Positions 26,801 through 37,233 are shown, counted from the stretch's first letter. The stretch is DNA of 47,510 bases from Thermoplasmata archaeon (GCA_038851035.1 JAWCLH010000003.1:1-47510); one strand, 5' to 3'. Notes: generated by a model from the sequence alone, not told the origin. Numbers and translations are program-made.

Positions 26801-29752
26801 TCAGTCCTCCTCCCGCTTCAAAACCCTCCACGCCCAGAAGCCAACCACCACTCCTATCATGACAGCAAGCGCGACGCCCACCGTCAGGTACATCATGTTC
26901 ACCCCCTCGGGAGCGGGCTCGACAATCTCAATCTCCATGGTGAGCTCGGCTGTCATTAACCCATCCGACACGAGCAGGCGTATTGTGTGCCTCCCAACCT
27001 TCAGGTCCGACTTGATGAAGAACGAAGCGTTGGAGAGGAACTCCGCACCATCGTACCATGCATAGGTAAGACTGTCCCCCTCGTCATCCACCGCCTCAAC
27101 CGAGAACTCCACCCTCTTATCCTTCACAAACTTTTGGCCGTCCATGGGCTTGAAGGAGATTATCCGGGGAACAGTGTTGGCCCGAATGGTTATGGAGACC
27201 GGAGGCGATTTCACGACCGCAATGTCATCCGTCACCTGGAGATAGATCGTATGCGCGCCCAAGCTTAGCCCTGTGGTGGTGAAGTTCTGGCCGGTTCCCA
27301 GCTCCTTCATTCCCTCCATCCATATGAAGGTCAGCTGGTCTCCGTCAGGGTCGGTGGCGGCGCCTTGGAAGACAACTGGCTCGCCCTGCTTGATTACCTG
27401 CCCAGGCTTGGGATTGATTATTCTCACATCGGTCGGCTCGCGGTTAATATTCTTGACCGTGACATTCCAGCTCAGTCTGGTGACCAACTCGCCGTCATCC
27501 ACCGCCACAGTGACCACATGGCTTCCCGCAGAGCTGAAATTTGTTTTGTAAATGAATATATTATTACCCATTTGCATTAGCTGCTCGTCAAGGTACCAGC
27601 TGTAACCTATTACTAAACCCTTCTCGGGGTCGTGGGCGGTGACGCAGTACTCCTGGCTCTCTCCCTCCGAGATGGTCACATTACCCGGCGGGCTGAAGTT
27701 GGTGATTCTGGGTGGGTCGTTGACGGGGAGGACCGTGATGGAGACTATCACAGACGCGGAGCCCCCGGCCGGGTCGGAGGCGGTGACGGTTATGTCCTCG
27801 GTGAAGCCGGAGAGGTCTGGGAGAGGCGCGAAAGTTACGTTTAAATCGCCGGCCTTCGCGTCCGCGCGGACGCGGTTGTTGCCTGAGAAGCTCAGGCTCA
27901 GCTTATCTCCGTCCGGGTCGATAAAGACCATGGACATGTCGAGCTCGGCAGTATCATCTTCGTTGACTGTCACAGGCGGGGGTTGGGTTCTGATTTGCGG
28001 GGGCTGGTTCACATGAATCACGGTAACATTACATAAGGCCCTCGCAGAATAGCCCGTCTTGTCGGTGGCGACGAACGTCATTGTAATCCTGCCATAAAAG
28101 CTGGCCGGTGAGGTCAGAGTGACCCTCCCCGAGGTCTTGATGTCCACCCAGATTGAGCCATTGTTCTCGACGGTATAGGTCAGGACATCGCCCCACCTCG
28201 TGTCGTTGTCGAGAAAGACCTTCCCCAGGTCAATGCTGGTGTCCGTGCCGCCCTGGGGCATCGTAATGTCCTTTATTGGCTCTTTCACAATTGGTGGGTC
28301 CTCGACGGATAGCACGGTCACGTCAATGAGCTGGCTTGTCTTCAGACCGCCACTGTCTATGGCGTTCACGTAGGCGTTCTCCCTCCCGTACCAGTTCGGG
28401 GCTCCCCGCACGCTCAGAACGCCTGTGGTCCAGTCGTAGCTGCCCAATATGTTCCCTCCCGTGCTTGTCACTGTAAAATTCAGGGGCTCGCCATCGATTT
28501 CTTCGAAGTGGTTCAGGGGGTAAAGGAGGTAGCTCTCGTCCTCTTTTAAAACTATGCTGTCGAACGGGGCTTTTATGACCGGGGGATGATTGGGGCCTGT
28601 GAAGTTTATCCAGTAGCTCAGGCTCCCCTCATTGTCGGTGTAGCCTCCGCCGGGCCCGCTTTGGAAGTTGCGCGTGCAGGCGACGAAGATATAGAACACC
28701 TCGTCTATAAGGGCGCTTGGAGTTGTGAAGTTCACGTAGCTGGTGGTATAGGGGTAACCCCAATAGTAGTCCTCGTTGATTCTTGAACCGAGGAAAGTCA
28801 GGTTCGACGAGTAGACCGATACATTGAACAGGTCGCTCCCGTATCTTGTCACATTGATGTTCAGGTTGTCGTTGGCCCGCATCGGATAGGCGTACCAGTC
28901 GTAGTGGTCCCAGGCTTTGTTCACACTGCCCTGAATGTGGGCGTTCCGGGCCACCAGGGTGGCGCTTGAGGGGTCGTTGTTTCCGTCCGAGGAGACATCG
29001 AATAGGCTGAGCTCGAGGGTGTAGTCGGTTGTTCCCTGGACTGGTGATACGCCTACATAATACCACCCCGTGTATGAGGCCGCTGCTGCCACCCTTCTCC
29101 GGTTCTGGGTGTTCCAGCTCTCGTTGTAGGTCTGATTAGAAAAGCATACCAGCAGGTCAGTAATATAGAGGCCCAGCCTGGCGCCGGTATTGCTCTGCGT
29201 CAGGTTGACCCACGCGGCCTGGCTCCGGCCGCTGACGTTTCCCTCCATCCAGAAGCGATAGAAGAAGTTCCTGTCCTGTGAGCCCGCGACCGCTGTGCCT
29301 GTGACGGGGGTTCCAGGAGTGATAATGGGCGGGGTCGCGAGCGTGACGTTCAGGGTGTAGTCCGTGGTGCCGGAGTGGGCCTTTATTTGGAAGTAATATG
29401 TCCCGTTCATGGTTGCTAGAATGGTGTTGGCCCGTGTGCCTGAGGATATGAGGCTCAGCCTCAGCCTGAGGGGGTTATAAATGCTGAGGTTAAGGGAGGC
29501 GGATGGGTTGCTCCAGCTCAGCACGGCCTTGAGCGTCTGCCCTGATGCGACGTTATCGATTTTAAAATAGTCGTAAACATCATCGGCCGAGTTCACGTTT
29601 CCGCTCACCGGGACACCATCGGTGACCGGGGTGGCGAAGTCGAAGTCGTTGTCGCTATCCGGGGTTCTCGGCCCCTCCGCCTCCAAGAGCGGGAAAAGGA
29701 CCGTTCCGGCCATGAGCATGGAGATTACCACCCATGACTTTGTGCCCATCAC
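26801..29752 (-). CDS. Large surface protein (paralogue 1): PPC-like and cadherin-like repeats, C-terminal TM
   Basis: A 983-residue protein. Signal peptide ('WVVISMLMAGTVLFPLL') and the shared 'RTPDSDNDFDFATPVTDG' motif lead into three PPC-like beta domains ('SADDVYDYFKIDNVASGQ', 'WDHYDWYAYPMRANDNL'). Cadherin-like repeats follow ('VLKEDESYLLYPLNHF', 'NWYGRENAYVNAIDSGG', 'VNEDDTAELDMSMVF'), then three Ig/PKD-like units ('DPDGDQLTFIWMEG'). One TM helix ('MYLTVGVALAVMIGVVVGFWAW') and a short basic tail (LKREED) end it. It is closest to the 1,087-aa paralogue in repeat wording, for example 'MPQGGTDTSIDLGKVF' versus 'MLQGGTDTSIDLSQIF', which indicates gene duplication within the cluster. First gene of the minus-strand series. 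Confidence 0.85.
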   Translation of the reverse strand: MMGTKSWVVISMLMAGTVLFPLLEAEGPRTPDSDNDFDFATPVTDGVPVSGNVNSADDVYDYFKIDNVASGQTLKAVLSWSNPSASLNLSIYNPLRLRLSLISSGTRANTILATMNGTYYFQIKAHSGTTDYTLNVTLATPPIITPGTPVTGTAVAGSQDRNFFYRFWMEGNVSGRSQAAWVNLTQSNTGARLGLYITDLLVCFSNQTYNESWNTQNRRRVAAAASYTGWYYVGVSPVQGTTDYTLELSLFDVSSDGNNDPSSATLVARNAHIQGSVNKAWDHYDWYAYPMRANDNLNINVTRYGSDLFNVSVYSSNLTFLGSRINEDYYWGYPYTTSYVNFTTPSALIDEVFYIFVACTRNFQSGPGGGYTDNEGSLSYWINFTGPNHPPVIKAPFDSIVLKEDESYLLYPLNHFEEIDGEPLNFTVTSTGGNILGSYDWTTGVLSVRGAPNWYGRENAYVNAIDSGGLKTSQLIDVTVLSVEDPPIVKEPIKDITMPQGGTDTSIDLGKVFLDNDTRWGDVLTYTVENNGSIWVDIKTSGRVTLTSPASFYGRITMTFVATDKTGYSARALCNVTVIHVNQPPQIRTQPPPVTVNEDDTAELDMSMVFIDPDGDKLSLSFSGNNRVRADAKAGDLNVTFAPLPDLSGFTEDITVTASDPAGGSASVIVSITVLPVNDPPRITNFSPPGNVTISEGESQEYCVTAHDPEKGLVIGYSWYLDEQLMQMGNNIFIYKTNFSSAGSHVVTVAVDDGELVTRLSWNVTVKNINREPTDVRIINPKPGQVIKQGEPVVFQGAATDPDGDQLTFIWMEGMKELGTGQNFTTTGLSLGAHTIYLQVTDDIAVVKSPPVSITIRANTVPRIISFKPMDGQKFVKDKRVEFSVEAVDDEGDSLTYAWYDGAEFLSNASFFIKSDLKVGRHTIRLLVSDGLMTAELTMEIEIVEPAPEGVNMMYLTVGVALAVMIGVVVGFWAWRVLKREED

Positions 29753-29790
29753 AATCCCTCTCGTTACGAAGAGAAATAACGCTCAAACTG

Positions 29791-29804
29791 TATTTAATAA
29801 TATT
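29791..29804 (-). promoter_or_regulatory. TATA-like box for the 983-aa surface gene
   Basis: On the minus strand TATTATTAAATACA ends about 39 bases before the ATG at 29752, and GAGAGGG lies just before the ATG as a possible ribosome binding site. Confidence 0.45.
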
Positions 29805-29960
29805 GGAGTGGAAACGGTCTGATACGGGCGGCTGACCCCTCCTGAGCTCCGGTCGCCCCATAGAACCCGCGCGGGGCAGGAATTGGCCCTGGAGGGCTGG
29901 GTACAGTTGACTTAGGGTCCCGCAACCCTGTGCGGAATAAATTCTCAGGTTCTCTGGGAT

Positions 29961-29982
29961 TTTAAAAGATTCGACTTTAAAG
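29961..29982 (+). promoter_or_regulatory. TATA-like boxes before top6B
   Basis: Two TATA-like blocks, TTTAAAAG (29961-29968) and CTTTAAAG (29975-29982), precede the ATG at 30041. The 288-bp gap between the divergent surface gene and top6B otherwise contains no gene. Confidence 0.45.
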
Positions 29983-30040
29983 AGAAACATAATAGATATG
30001 AGAGAGGATTGCTATATCTTGGGTCAGAGGAAGAGCGCAG

Positions 30041-32080
30041 ATGGCAGGAACACCGATCGCCGAGGAATTGGCGAAGAAGCAGAGGGAGATATCGGTAGCT
30101 GAGTTCTTCGAACGGAATAAACAACTGCTCGGCTTCGACAGCCCGACGCGAGCGATGCTTACATCGGTCAAGGAGGCCGTGGACAACTCTCTGGACGCCT
30201 GCGAGGAGGCCGGTATTCTTCCGGAAATTCTAGTCGAGATACACGAGACCGGGAAGGGGGAGTACACGGTGGCCGTGCAGGATAACGGCCCCGGAATCGT
30301 GAAGGCCCAGATTCCCTCAGTCTTCGGAAAGCTTCTCTACGGCTCGAGGTTCCACGCCATCCGGCAGTCCAGGGGCCAGCAGGGCATCGGTATCTCCGCG
30401 GTCGTTATGTATGCCCAGCTGACCACGGGGAAGCCGACTAAGGTGATTTCTAAAATCGGGCCTGACCACCCAGCACAGTACATGGAGCTGATTCTCGACA
30501 CTAAGAAAAACGCCCCCGAAGTGCTCAAACAAGAGGTGATTCTCTGGAAGGACACAAGCGGGGGGGTGGAGGCGGGTCCGCCCCGTGAGATCGAGCACGG
30601 CACTAGGGTCGAGTTCACAATCAAGGCCAGATATATCAGAGGGAAGCAGTCGGTCTACGACTATTTGAGGAGCTCCGCCATCGTCAACCCCCACGCCAGA
30701 ATCATCCTGATAGAGCCCGATGGAACTAGAACCATTTTTGACAGGGCCACCGAGAAAATGCCCCCGCCAAGCGTCGAGATAAAGCCGCATCCAGAGGGCA
30801 TAGAGCTCGGTACCCTTCTCAAGATGGCAAAGGAGACCGAGGCCCACAAGATGACTTCCTTCCTCGTCAACGACTTCTCAAGGGTGAGTCTGGACAAGGC
30901 CCGGCAGATATGTGAGAAAGCCGGGGTCGCCGAAAACCTCAAGCCTAGGGAGCTCGACCTCGGAAGCGCAAAAAGGGTGCTGGAGGCCTTCAGAGCTGTC
31001 AAATTGATGGCTCCGCCGACCGACTGCCTCTCCCCGATAGGTGAGACCCTTATAAAAAAAGGGATGAAGAAGGACGTAAACGCAGACTTCGTTGTAACCC
31101 ACACCCGCCCGCCCTCGGTCTACTCCGGAAACCCCTTCCAAGTGGAGGCTGGGCTGATGTATGGCGGCTCGCTAAATAAGGATGAGCCGGCCACGATTCT
31201 TAGGTTCGCCAACCGCGTCCCCCTCCTTTTCCAGCAAGGCGGCTGCGCCATCACCCACGCCATTGAGAACATAGACTGGAGGAGATATGGGCTAGAGCAG
31301 AAGGGCGGTAAGGGAATTCCTATCGGACCAGTGCTAATTCTGGTCCATGTCGCCTGCACCAAGATTCCGTTCACATCGGAGTCCAAAGAGGCGATTGCGG
31401 ACGTCCCCGAGATATTGACAGAGGTGGAGCTGGCCGTGCGGGAGTGCGCCCGAAAGATGCAGGTTTTCACTAAAAAAAGGGCGAGGCTCGCTAAGCTCAA
31501 GGAGAAGGAAGAAATCATAAGAAAGCTCCTACCGATAATCGCGGAGAAGTCCGCCCATCTGCTGGGGAAGCCGGTCCCTCCGATAGAGCCGGTTGTGGCA
31601 AAAATCATGAACAGCGTGCTGGTGAGGGAGGACATTCAGTACGAGGCGCCAAAGAAGCTTCACCACGTGAGGATTGAGGTCGTTAACTTCACGCCATCAA
31701 GGAAGAGGTTCAGGCTCCTTAGCGTGGTTCCCTCGGATGCCCTGGTTCAGAACTTCAGCCCGAAGCCGGAGTCTGTGAACAATCATGTCATCACCTGGGA
31801 GCTGAGAGGCCTTGGCACGATGGAGAAGCTGGAGCTTCGCTTTGACTTAATGGGTCTCGACAAAGAGGACTTCGAGGAGTGCGAACTCTATGTCAAGGAC
31901 ATCGACCCTGAGCTCGTCAATGGCGCCGAGCCCTGGGACCCGGAGGCTTACGAGAGAAAGCTGAAGGAGCTCACGGAGGAGGAGGCGGAGGAGGGAGAGG
32001 AAGGGATTAGGAACGAGGATGAGCCCCAGGAGGATAACGGGGCTGAGCAGGAGAGCGACGAGATGGGTGACGAGGATTAA
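30041..32080 (+). CDS. top6B: Type 2 DNA topoisomerase VI subunit B
   Basis: A 679-residue GHKL ATPase subunit of topoisomerase VI, which relaxes and decatenates DNA by passing one duplex through a transient double-strand break made by subunit A. ATP-site motifs are intact: 'EAVDNSLDA' (45-53), 'DNGPGI' (81-86) and '[10 protein letters not shown]' (111-120). The H2TH-containing middle and the transducer domain follow ('[17 protein letters not shown]' at ~330; '[18 protein letters not shown]'). The C-terminal ~40 residues are very acidic (repeated Glu), beyond the usual core. An AG-rich ribosome binding site precedes the ATG. top6A starts 18 bp downstream on the same strand, the standard archaeal operon order. 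Confidence 0.97.
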   Translation: MAGTPIAEELAKKQREISVAEFFERNKQLLGFDSPTRAMLTSVKEAVDNSLDACEEAGILPEILVEIHETGKGEYTVAVQDNGPGIVKAQIPSVFGKLLYGSRFHAIRQSRGQQGIGISAVVMYAQLTTGKPTKVISKIGPDHPAQYMELILDTKKNAPEVLKQEVILWKDTSGGVEAGPPREIEHGTRVEFTIKARYIRGKQSVYDYLRSSAIVNPHARIILIEPDGTRTIFDRATEKMPPPSVEIKPHPEGIELGTLLKMAKETEAHKMTSFLVNDFSRVSLDKARQICEKAGVAENLKPRELDLGSAKRVLEAFRAVKLMAPPTDCLSPIGETLIKKGMKKDVNADFVVTHTRPPSVYSGNPFQVEAGLMYGGSLNKDEPATILRFANRVPLLFQQGGCAITHAIENIDWRRYGLEQKGGKGIPIGPVLILVHVACTKIPFTSESKEAIADVPEILTEVELAVRECARKMQVFTKKRARLAKLKEKEEIIRKLLPIIAEKSAHLLGKPVPPIEPVVAKIMNSVLVREDIQYEAPKKLHHVRIEVVNFTPSRKRFRLLSVVPSDALVQNFSPKPESVNNHVITWELRGLGTMEKLELRFDLMGLDKEDFEECELYVKDIDPELVNGAEPWDPEAYERKLKELTEEEAEEGEEGIRNEDEPQEDNGAEQESDEMGDED

Positions 32081-32098
32081 AAGCTGGGGTGAGCGTCC

Positions 32099-33262
32099 AT
32101 GAGGCCTAGGACGAAGAGGGCGCATAGCATTGACGGGTTTATGGCAAAGGGGACCGACGTCGTAGCGTCGCTGGAGGAGCTCGCGAGGGAGGTCTATGAG
32201 AGACTCGCAGCGGCCCAGATTCCAGCGATATCCTTGCCGACCAGAACCAAGGGAAATATAAGGTTCTCAGAGAAGGAGCAGGTCTGGAAGTACGGGAGCC
32301 TTTTGACCACGAGAAGTGCTAAAACACTAGACGGGGCCTATATGCTGGCGAGAACAATGTACTCCGTCGACTTCATCAAGAGGATGCTCAGTGAGGGCAA
32401 GTCCTCGACGCTTAGGGAGATGTACTACATAAGCGAAGGCTGGGGGCTGGCGAAGTTCCACGACCAGGACGAGAGCGACAGGCTTGTTGAGGACCTCGAA
32501 ATAAAAACGGGACAGATGAGGGAGGCGATGAGGCTGAGGCCCGAGGAGAACGGGGCCTCCATTATAGGGAACATAACAATAGAGGAGGTCAACCGCAAGG
32601 GCGAGAGAAAGAAAATCAATTGCCGGGACGACGTCGGGGATGGAGGGTATGGAATTCCATACAATGTCGAGAAGGAGAAGCTTAAGTTTCTCGATTGGGA
32701 CGCAAAGTTCGTGATAGCGATAGAGTGCGGCGGCATGTTCGACAGACTCGCGGAAAACGGTTTCGACGAGAAGGAGAGCGCCATCCTCGTCCACCTCAAA
32801 GGGCAGCCGGCGCGCTGCACACGGAGGCTGATCAAGAGGCTGAACGAGGAGTGCGGTCTGCCTGTTGTGGTCTTCACAGACGGCGACCCCTGGTCCTTCC
32901 GCATATTCGCCTCGGTCGCCTACGGCGCCATCAAAACAGCACACATCTCCGAGTTTCTGGCGACCCCAGAGGCCCAATTCGTCGGCGTAACCCCATCGGA
33001 CATCGTGAACTACGAACTCCCATCAGATAAGCTCAACGACCAGGACATCAGGGCCCTCAAGGCCGAGCTGACCGACCCACGGTTCAAGGGGCAGGTACTT
33101 GCGCGCAAGGCGGACGGCCGGGAGGTCATGTGGGAGGACGAGATAAAGCTCCAGCTCGAGCTCAACAAGAAGTCCGAGCAGCAGGCACTCGCCAAGTACG
33201 GCCTGAATTTCGTCACCGACAACTACCTCCCCGAAAAGCTCAGCGAGATTGGAATCATCTAG
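32099..33262 (+). CDS. top6A: DNA topoisomerase VI subunit A (Spo11-like)
   Basis: A 387-residue catalytic subunit. The winged-helix domain carries the 'LREMYYISE' motif with Tyr109-Tyr110, one of which is the nucleophile that attacks DNA. The Toprim fold follows, with the metal-binding Glu in '[11 protein letters not shown]' (E209) and '[12 protein letters not shown]' (D261, D263). Length is normal for archaeal Top6A. GGGGTGAG lies a few bases before ATG 32099; a second in-frame ATG at 32141 ('MAKGTDVV') is a weaker candidate. Works as an A2B2 heterotetramer with the upstream gene product. Confidence 0.97.
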   Translation: MRPRTKRAHSIDGFMAKGTDVVASLEELAREVYERLAAAQIPAISLPTRTKGNIRFSEKEQVWKYGSLLTTRSAKTLDGAYMLARTMYSVDFIKRMLSEGKSSTLREMYYISEGWGLAKFHDQDESDRLVEDLEIKTGQMREAMRLRPEENGASIIGNITIEEVNRKGERKKINCRDDVGDGGYGIPYNVEKEKLKFLDWDAKFVIAIECGGMFDRLAENGFDEKESAILVHLKGQPARCTRRLIKRLNEECGLPVVVFTDGDPWSFRIFASVAYGAIKTAHISEFLATPEAQFVGVTPSDIVNYELPSDKLNDQDIRALKAELTDPRFKGQVLARKADGREVMWEDEIKLQLELNKKSEQQALAKYGLNFVTDNYLPEKLSEIGII

Positions 33263-33324
33263 GCGGTGCGGGGTCGAGAGAAACTTGACTGCACTGCACA
33301 GCGCCCCCCACTGTTTCGGCCCCT

Positions 33325-33768
33325 CTACTCCCGCTTCTCTGTCTCTTTCTCGAGCTCGACTTTGTACTCCATAACCACCTTTGGTTTAACGGAGTTAACC
33401 ACCGCGCTGTGCTTTTGCGCGAGCTCAAGGCAGCGCTCCGCTTTAGCGATGTCCTCATCGGAGGCTACCACGACGCGAGGGTGAATCACCACCCTTTTAA
33501 AGGCAATCCGGGGCAGCGTTCTGTCCATGATTCCATTGCAATTGCATTCGAAGGCCCTGAGCCCGACCTGCTCCTTCTCGGCGAAACGGAGAAAGGCGAG
33601 CGTGAAGCTCATGTTGACTGAGGCCACAAACGAGTCCTCGGGTGTGAGCGCACCGGTCTCGCCCTGAAACTCGGGAGACGCAGAGAAAACTCCTTTGAAG
33701 CCATTGCCACACGCGACCTTCCCCTTTCGTCCCTCGGTCCATGTCACCTTGGAGCTGTAGACATACAA
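33325..33768 (-). CDS. OsmC-family protein lacking both family cysteines
   Basis: A 147-residue protein with the OsmC/Ohr fold pattern: N-terminal strands 'VTWTEGRKGKVAC', 'TPEDSFVASVNMSFTLAFL' as the first helix, 'IHPRVVVASDEDIAKAERCLELA' and the C-terminal 'HSAVVNSVKPKVVMEYKV'. Peroxide-reducing OsmC/Ohr members use one Cys in the first helix and one in the 'C-x-V/I-x-x-S' motif; here both positions are Ser (Ser54 and Ser121). Other Cys residues (20, 75, 77, 113) are not at the usual sites. It may have lost peroxidase activity or use other chemistry. The gene is convergent with top6A and has a TATA-like box upstream. Confidence 0.8.
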   Translation of the reverse strand: MYVYSSKVTWTEGRKGKVACGNGFKGVFSASPEFQGETGALTPEDSFVASVNMSFTLAFLRFAEKEQVGLRAFECNCNGIMDRTLPRIAFKRVVIHPRVVVASDEDIAKAERCLELAQKHSAVVNSVKPKVVMEYKVELEKETEKRE

Positions 33769-33803
33769 ACCGGCCCCGCCCCCGAAACCCTATCATCTGG
33801 ACG

Positions 33804-33813
33804 GTTTTTAAAG
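33804..33813 (-). promoter_or_regulatory. TATA-like box for the OsmC-like gene
   Basis: On the minus strand CTTTAAAAAC lies about 36-45 bases before the ATG at 33768. Farther upstream, a GC palindrome (33887-33901, CCACCCC/GGGGTGG) directly follows the stop of the previous minus-strand gene. Confidence 0.5.
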
Positions 33814-33902
33814 AATTCGTTGCCGGTCGTCGTTCCCGGTCCCACGCCCCTCCGGCAGGTTTGGAACCCCCTGAGGCCTCCTGAGACCACCCCCGGGGTG
33901 GC

Positions 33903-36900
33903 CTAATCCCTGCGCCTCTGGATTTTCCAGAAAAGCAGGATGGCCCACACCCCAATCACTAAAAGAACTGCCGCCGCAGCCCAAACAAATACACCATATG
34001 CAGGGGGCGGGGGAATATACTCCCCAGACCTCACAACCACAACCCATAGCTCACCGGTGGTCAAGAGCCCCGATGAATCCCGGGCCTCCACTACGACCTT
34101 CATCCTTCCCCGGAAGGGGGTGTTGTGCGCCTCTATCATCAGATAATTTGAAAAAACGACCGAGACACTCACCCCGGTGGCCGGTGAGGGCGTAAGGAGC
34201 TCGTAGGTCAGGTTGGAAGCCGGTGTGTGGTCGTCCTTAAACAGAGGGGTCAGGTTTAAAAAGGTGGGGCTGGGGGAAGCGGCGTCGACCTTCAGCTCTG
34301 GGTGTCTCCTGAATTCTGGTGCATTGTTTGTCTGATAGTGGATCGAAAGATTGAAAAGGAGTAATCCTCCCCCCTTCGCACCCAATCGAACCGGCGCACA
34401 GAAATCGCCCCGGAGGGGTTGCGTGGCCAAGAGAGACCGGAGGGCCTCCGTCAGCTCCACCCTCACTGCAAACTCATATGTGATGGACAGCTCACGGAGC
34501 CTGACGATACCGGGAGAGGAGTGGAGCACTAGTTCCACCTCGACAGCCTCGTCGCCCCCACCGACACTGTCAAGCCGGGTTTGGAAAGCATTCTCGAGCC
34601 CCGTAAGAATCACACGCCCCAGCGGACCCGCAGAGCTCCACTCGGGCTCTCCATCCCCCCCAACGTCGACCGTCACGCCCTCCGGGTAGTCTCCCGTCCA
34701 TCGATAAGCGATGCCTACCCCTTTCGCTGCGCCAAAAAGGGTTCGGGTGGTTTCTTCCCAAATGAGGTTCCGGCCGCCTGTTATGTAAGAGCTACCGAAG
34801 TAGGCGGGCTCGCTGAAGGGCTCCGGTCTGAATGCCGCATCAAGGGCGATTATTTGGCTGCTGTAACCAAGCGCCAGAAAAGTCCTTCCTGCAGAACAAT
34901 CGCGCACAACGGCAACGACGTCCAGATTGGAGAGGGGGAAGCCCTCTCCCGCATGAACATAGGTTGCGCTGCCCATGCCGGGTGAGAATACGGTCAGGCC
35001 TCCGATGCACTCTCCGGAGCCCGGAGAGTAAGCGCCATGGCCGATGATGAGCCTGCCCCGCTCGTCGAGGCACATTGAGGTTACTTCCGTATTCAATAGG
35101 GCCGGGACGGAGGCAGGTGAGTAGAGGTGGGTACGCCCGGAGGACAGGTTGATTGCATAGAGACCCCCTCCCTCCCTGCGGCAGCCTGCGAAAAGGGTTC
35201 CCGAGGAGGGGTTGAGGAGGAGGGAACTCAGAAAAGGGGTGGGGGTCTCGATGCCTGTGAACTCGCCTTTCACCAGCTCTAACTCGAAGAGGCCGGAGGC
35301 TGTGTGCTCGCCGGCCACACCGATGAATACTCTCTCTTTAAAGGGGTCCAGCGCCACTGCCGTGGGCCGGCAGTCCCAATACTCGGGCAGGAGTTCCATG
35401 AAGTAACTCCTACTGCTCAGGGGAGCTCCGGCTGCACCAAGTTCGAGCAACGTTACCCTGAGTTTAAAGAACCTCCAGTGGCCGTAATCCTTATCGAATT
35501 TCCAGCCGTCCATAGAGCCCACAGCAAGGCGGCCGGAGACAAGCTGCATGACCTTTACTGAGCCGCAATCTAGGAGCCATTTCGGCTCCCCAGTGGTCCT
35601 ATTGATGGCAACCAAACCCTGAGGGGTCCCGAGGATAAGGCTGTCGTTCAAGGGAACCAAGCACTCCAATCGCCTTGCGGCTCCTGCCCAACTTTCATTA
35701 AGAAAAACGCGGCTGGCTTTCCCAGCCCTCAGCTCAAAGAGCCACAGGCCGGTGCTTTCGCCATAGATGAGCATCTTGCCGCCCCCTCCATCCATGGCCC
35801 AAGAGGTGGGCTTATCCCCTTCGGGGAGCGCTATAAGGTGGCGTATCCAGCTCTCCTCGGCGAGGTCGCACTCAGTCACTGCAATACCTGAGCTGGAGGG
35901 GCTAAGCCCGGCAACTCTTCCTCCTTCCAAGACGAGGCCTAGGGAGGCCCCGGTGTCGCGGAATGGGCTGAATTCCGACTGGGCCCAGCTCAGGGAATCA
36001 ATCTCGAGGACTGGCGCGGCCGGCTGGGTTCGGCCGGAATATGACGAGCTCATGGCAACCAAAAGCCTATTAGTCTCGGGAAGGAGAACCATCGAGAGCG
36101 GCTGGTCTGAGTTAGAAGACTGGTAGCTATGGGAGCGAACATCTCCTCTGTCCAGCTGGACGAGCGAGACGGCCCACCATCCCCTTTGGAGAGTGGAGGC
36201 CACGAAAGCGGTCCGTGTGGAGGGGTCATAGTCAAGTGCCGCAGGAAAGCCCGGCATGCTCTGGGAAAGGCCCGTGGGCTCCACAATTTCTCCGGTGAGC
36301 GTGTTCGCCGCCGCAACCCATCCCGGGCCGGCTCCAACCAACCAGCCGCCCCTCAGGGAAATTATGGTGAGCTCGAGCGCCCTCTGGCCGGTGAAGACTT
36401 CCCGTGAGGCACCGGTGGTAAGATTGTATAGCAGAACACCCCCTTTCGGTCGGAAGAAGGCGACCATGTCGCTGAGTGAATCATAATGTGCCTCGATGGG
36501 GCCGGAGTCGTTAAATCTAACCTTCCCAACAGGCGACACGGAGCCTGTAGACGGCTCAACGAGCGAAATCGCCATCTCTGGCGTATCGCCGGTCAGAACG
36601 ATGAAACCACCCCGGCGCGGGCTCCACCCAAGAAGCCTTGGCGTAGGGACCTCGAAATCGTATTCCCACGACCTTACCCACCGCTCCTCCCCCAGAAGCT
36701 CCATGGACGCAGAGGTTATGCGCGCACCTCTCGGAAGGAGGATGGAAACGCGGCCGGTCGTGCCGGTCTCGGACGGAAAAGCACAAACAGCCTCGGCCTT
36801 TCCATCGATAAACTCCACCTGCCTCCCCATCTCACCGCCAATTCCTTCCTCACTGTAGGCCCACTCCACGTTCCCGTCCGCCCCAAGGTCGAGGGTGGGG

Positions 36901-37199
36901 CGCGAGGGATACTCCCCACCCCTCCCAGGGAGGCCGCGAATCCAGAGGGAGGCTGAGAGGATATGGACACTTCTGGGTAGAGTGATGCAGGCGAGGGCCT
37001 CCTCTTGGTACTGAGGAAAATAGATCGTGGCCTCAGCGGACCCGGTTGAGAATGTGGTAACGACCCCGCTACCCGGTCCGCCACTGCCACCTGCAGGAAT
37101 CGCTTCGAGAAGAGTCAGGGCCACGACGGAGGCGATGGTAATGTAGAGTGGGCCCCCAGCCGCTTTCTTTCCTTTTCCGAATAATAATACTCGCCTCAT
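33903..37199 (-). CDS. Giant membrane-anchored surface protein with beta-propeller-like repeats
   Basis: A 1,098-residue protein with an N-terminal signal or anchor helix ('LYITIASVVALTLLEAIPAGG'). A long region follows of repeated blade-like units alternating 'LVATGxx', 'VAINRTTGEPKWLL', 'LFAGCRREGGGLYAINLSSG' and similar, as in PQQ/WD-type quinoprotein propellers. Two copies of a 'LDLGADGNVEWAYSEEGIGG' / 'VDVGGDGEPEWSSAGPLG' beta unit flank the propeller. The C-terminus has a cadherin-like unit ('NAPEFRRHPELKVDA'...'EARDSSGLLTTGELWVVV') and a TM helix followed by KIQRRRD. Secretion and anchoring are clear; the propeller is inferred from repeat texture. GGAGG sits immediately against the ATG at 37199. 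It is divergent from the next surface gene. Confidence 0.75.
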   Translation of the reverse strand: MRRVLLFGKGKKAAGGPLYITIASVVALTLLEAIPAGGSGGPGSGVVTTFSTGSAEATIYFPQYQEEALACITLPRSVHILSASLWIRGLPGRGGEYPSRPTLDLGADGNVEWAYSEEGIGGEMGRQVEFIDGKAEAVCAFPSETGTTGRVSILLPRGARITSASMELLGEERWVRSWEYDFEVPTPRLLGWSPRRGGFIVLTGDTPEMAISLVEPSTGSVSPVGKVRFNDSGPIEAHYDSLSDMVAFFRPKGGVLLYNLTTGASREVFTGQRALELTIISLRGGWLVGAGPGWVAAANTLTGEIVEPTGLSQSMPGFPAALDYDPSTRTAFVASTLQRGWWAVSLVQLDRGDVRSHSYQSSNSDQPLSMVLLPETNRLLVAMSSSYSGRTQPAAPVLEIDSLSWAQSEFSPFRDTGASLGLVLEGGRVAGLSPSSSGIAVTECDLAEESWIRHLIALPEGDKPTSWAMDGGGGKMLIYGESTGLWLFELRAGKASRVFLNESWAGAARRLECLVPLNDSLILGTPQGLVAINRTTGEPKWLLDCGSVKVMQLVSGRLAVGSMDGWKFDKDYGHWRFFKLRVTLLELGAAGAPLSSRSYFMELLPEYWDCRPTAVALDPFKERVFIGVAGEHTASGLFELELVKGEFTGIETPTPFLSSLLLNPSSGTLFAGCRREGGGLYAINLSSGRTHLYSPASVPALLNTEVTSMCLDERGRLIIGHGAYSPGSGECIGGLTVFSPGMGSATYVHAGEGFPLSNLDVVAVVRDCSAGRTFLALGYSSQIIALDAAFRPEPFSEPAYFGSSYITGGRNLIWEETTRTLFGAAKGVGIAYRWTGDYPEGVTVDVGGDGEPEWSSAGPLGRVILTGLENAFQTRLDSVGGGDEAVEVELVLHSSPGIVRLRELSITYEFAVRVELTEALRSLLATQPLRGDFCAPVRLGAKGGGLLLFNLSIHYQTNNAPEFRRHPELKVDAASPSPTFLNLTPLFKDDHTPASNLTYELLTPSPATGVSVSVVFSNYLMIEAHNTPFRGRMKVVVEARDSSGLLTTGELWVVVVRSGEYIPPPPAYGVFVWAAAAVLLVIGVWAILLFWKIQRRRD

Positions 37200-37233
37200 C
37201 CTCCTTTCGCCGGAAATAAAATATAAACACGAC

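Noticed and set aside
33497-33955. Minus-strand ORF overlapping the OsmC-like gene in another frame
   Set aside because: Overlaps a recognisable family member in the correct frame and has no domain pattern.
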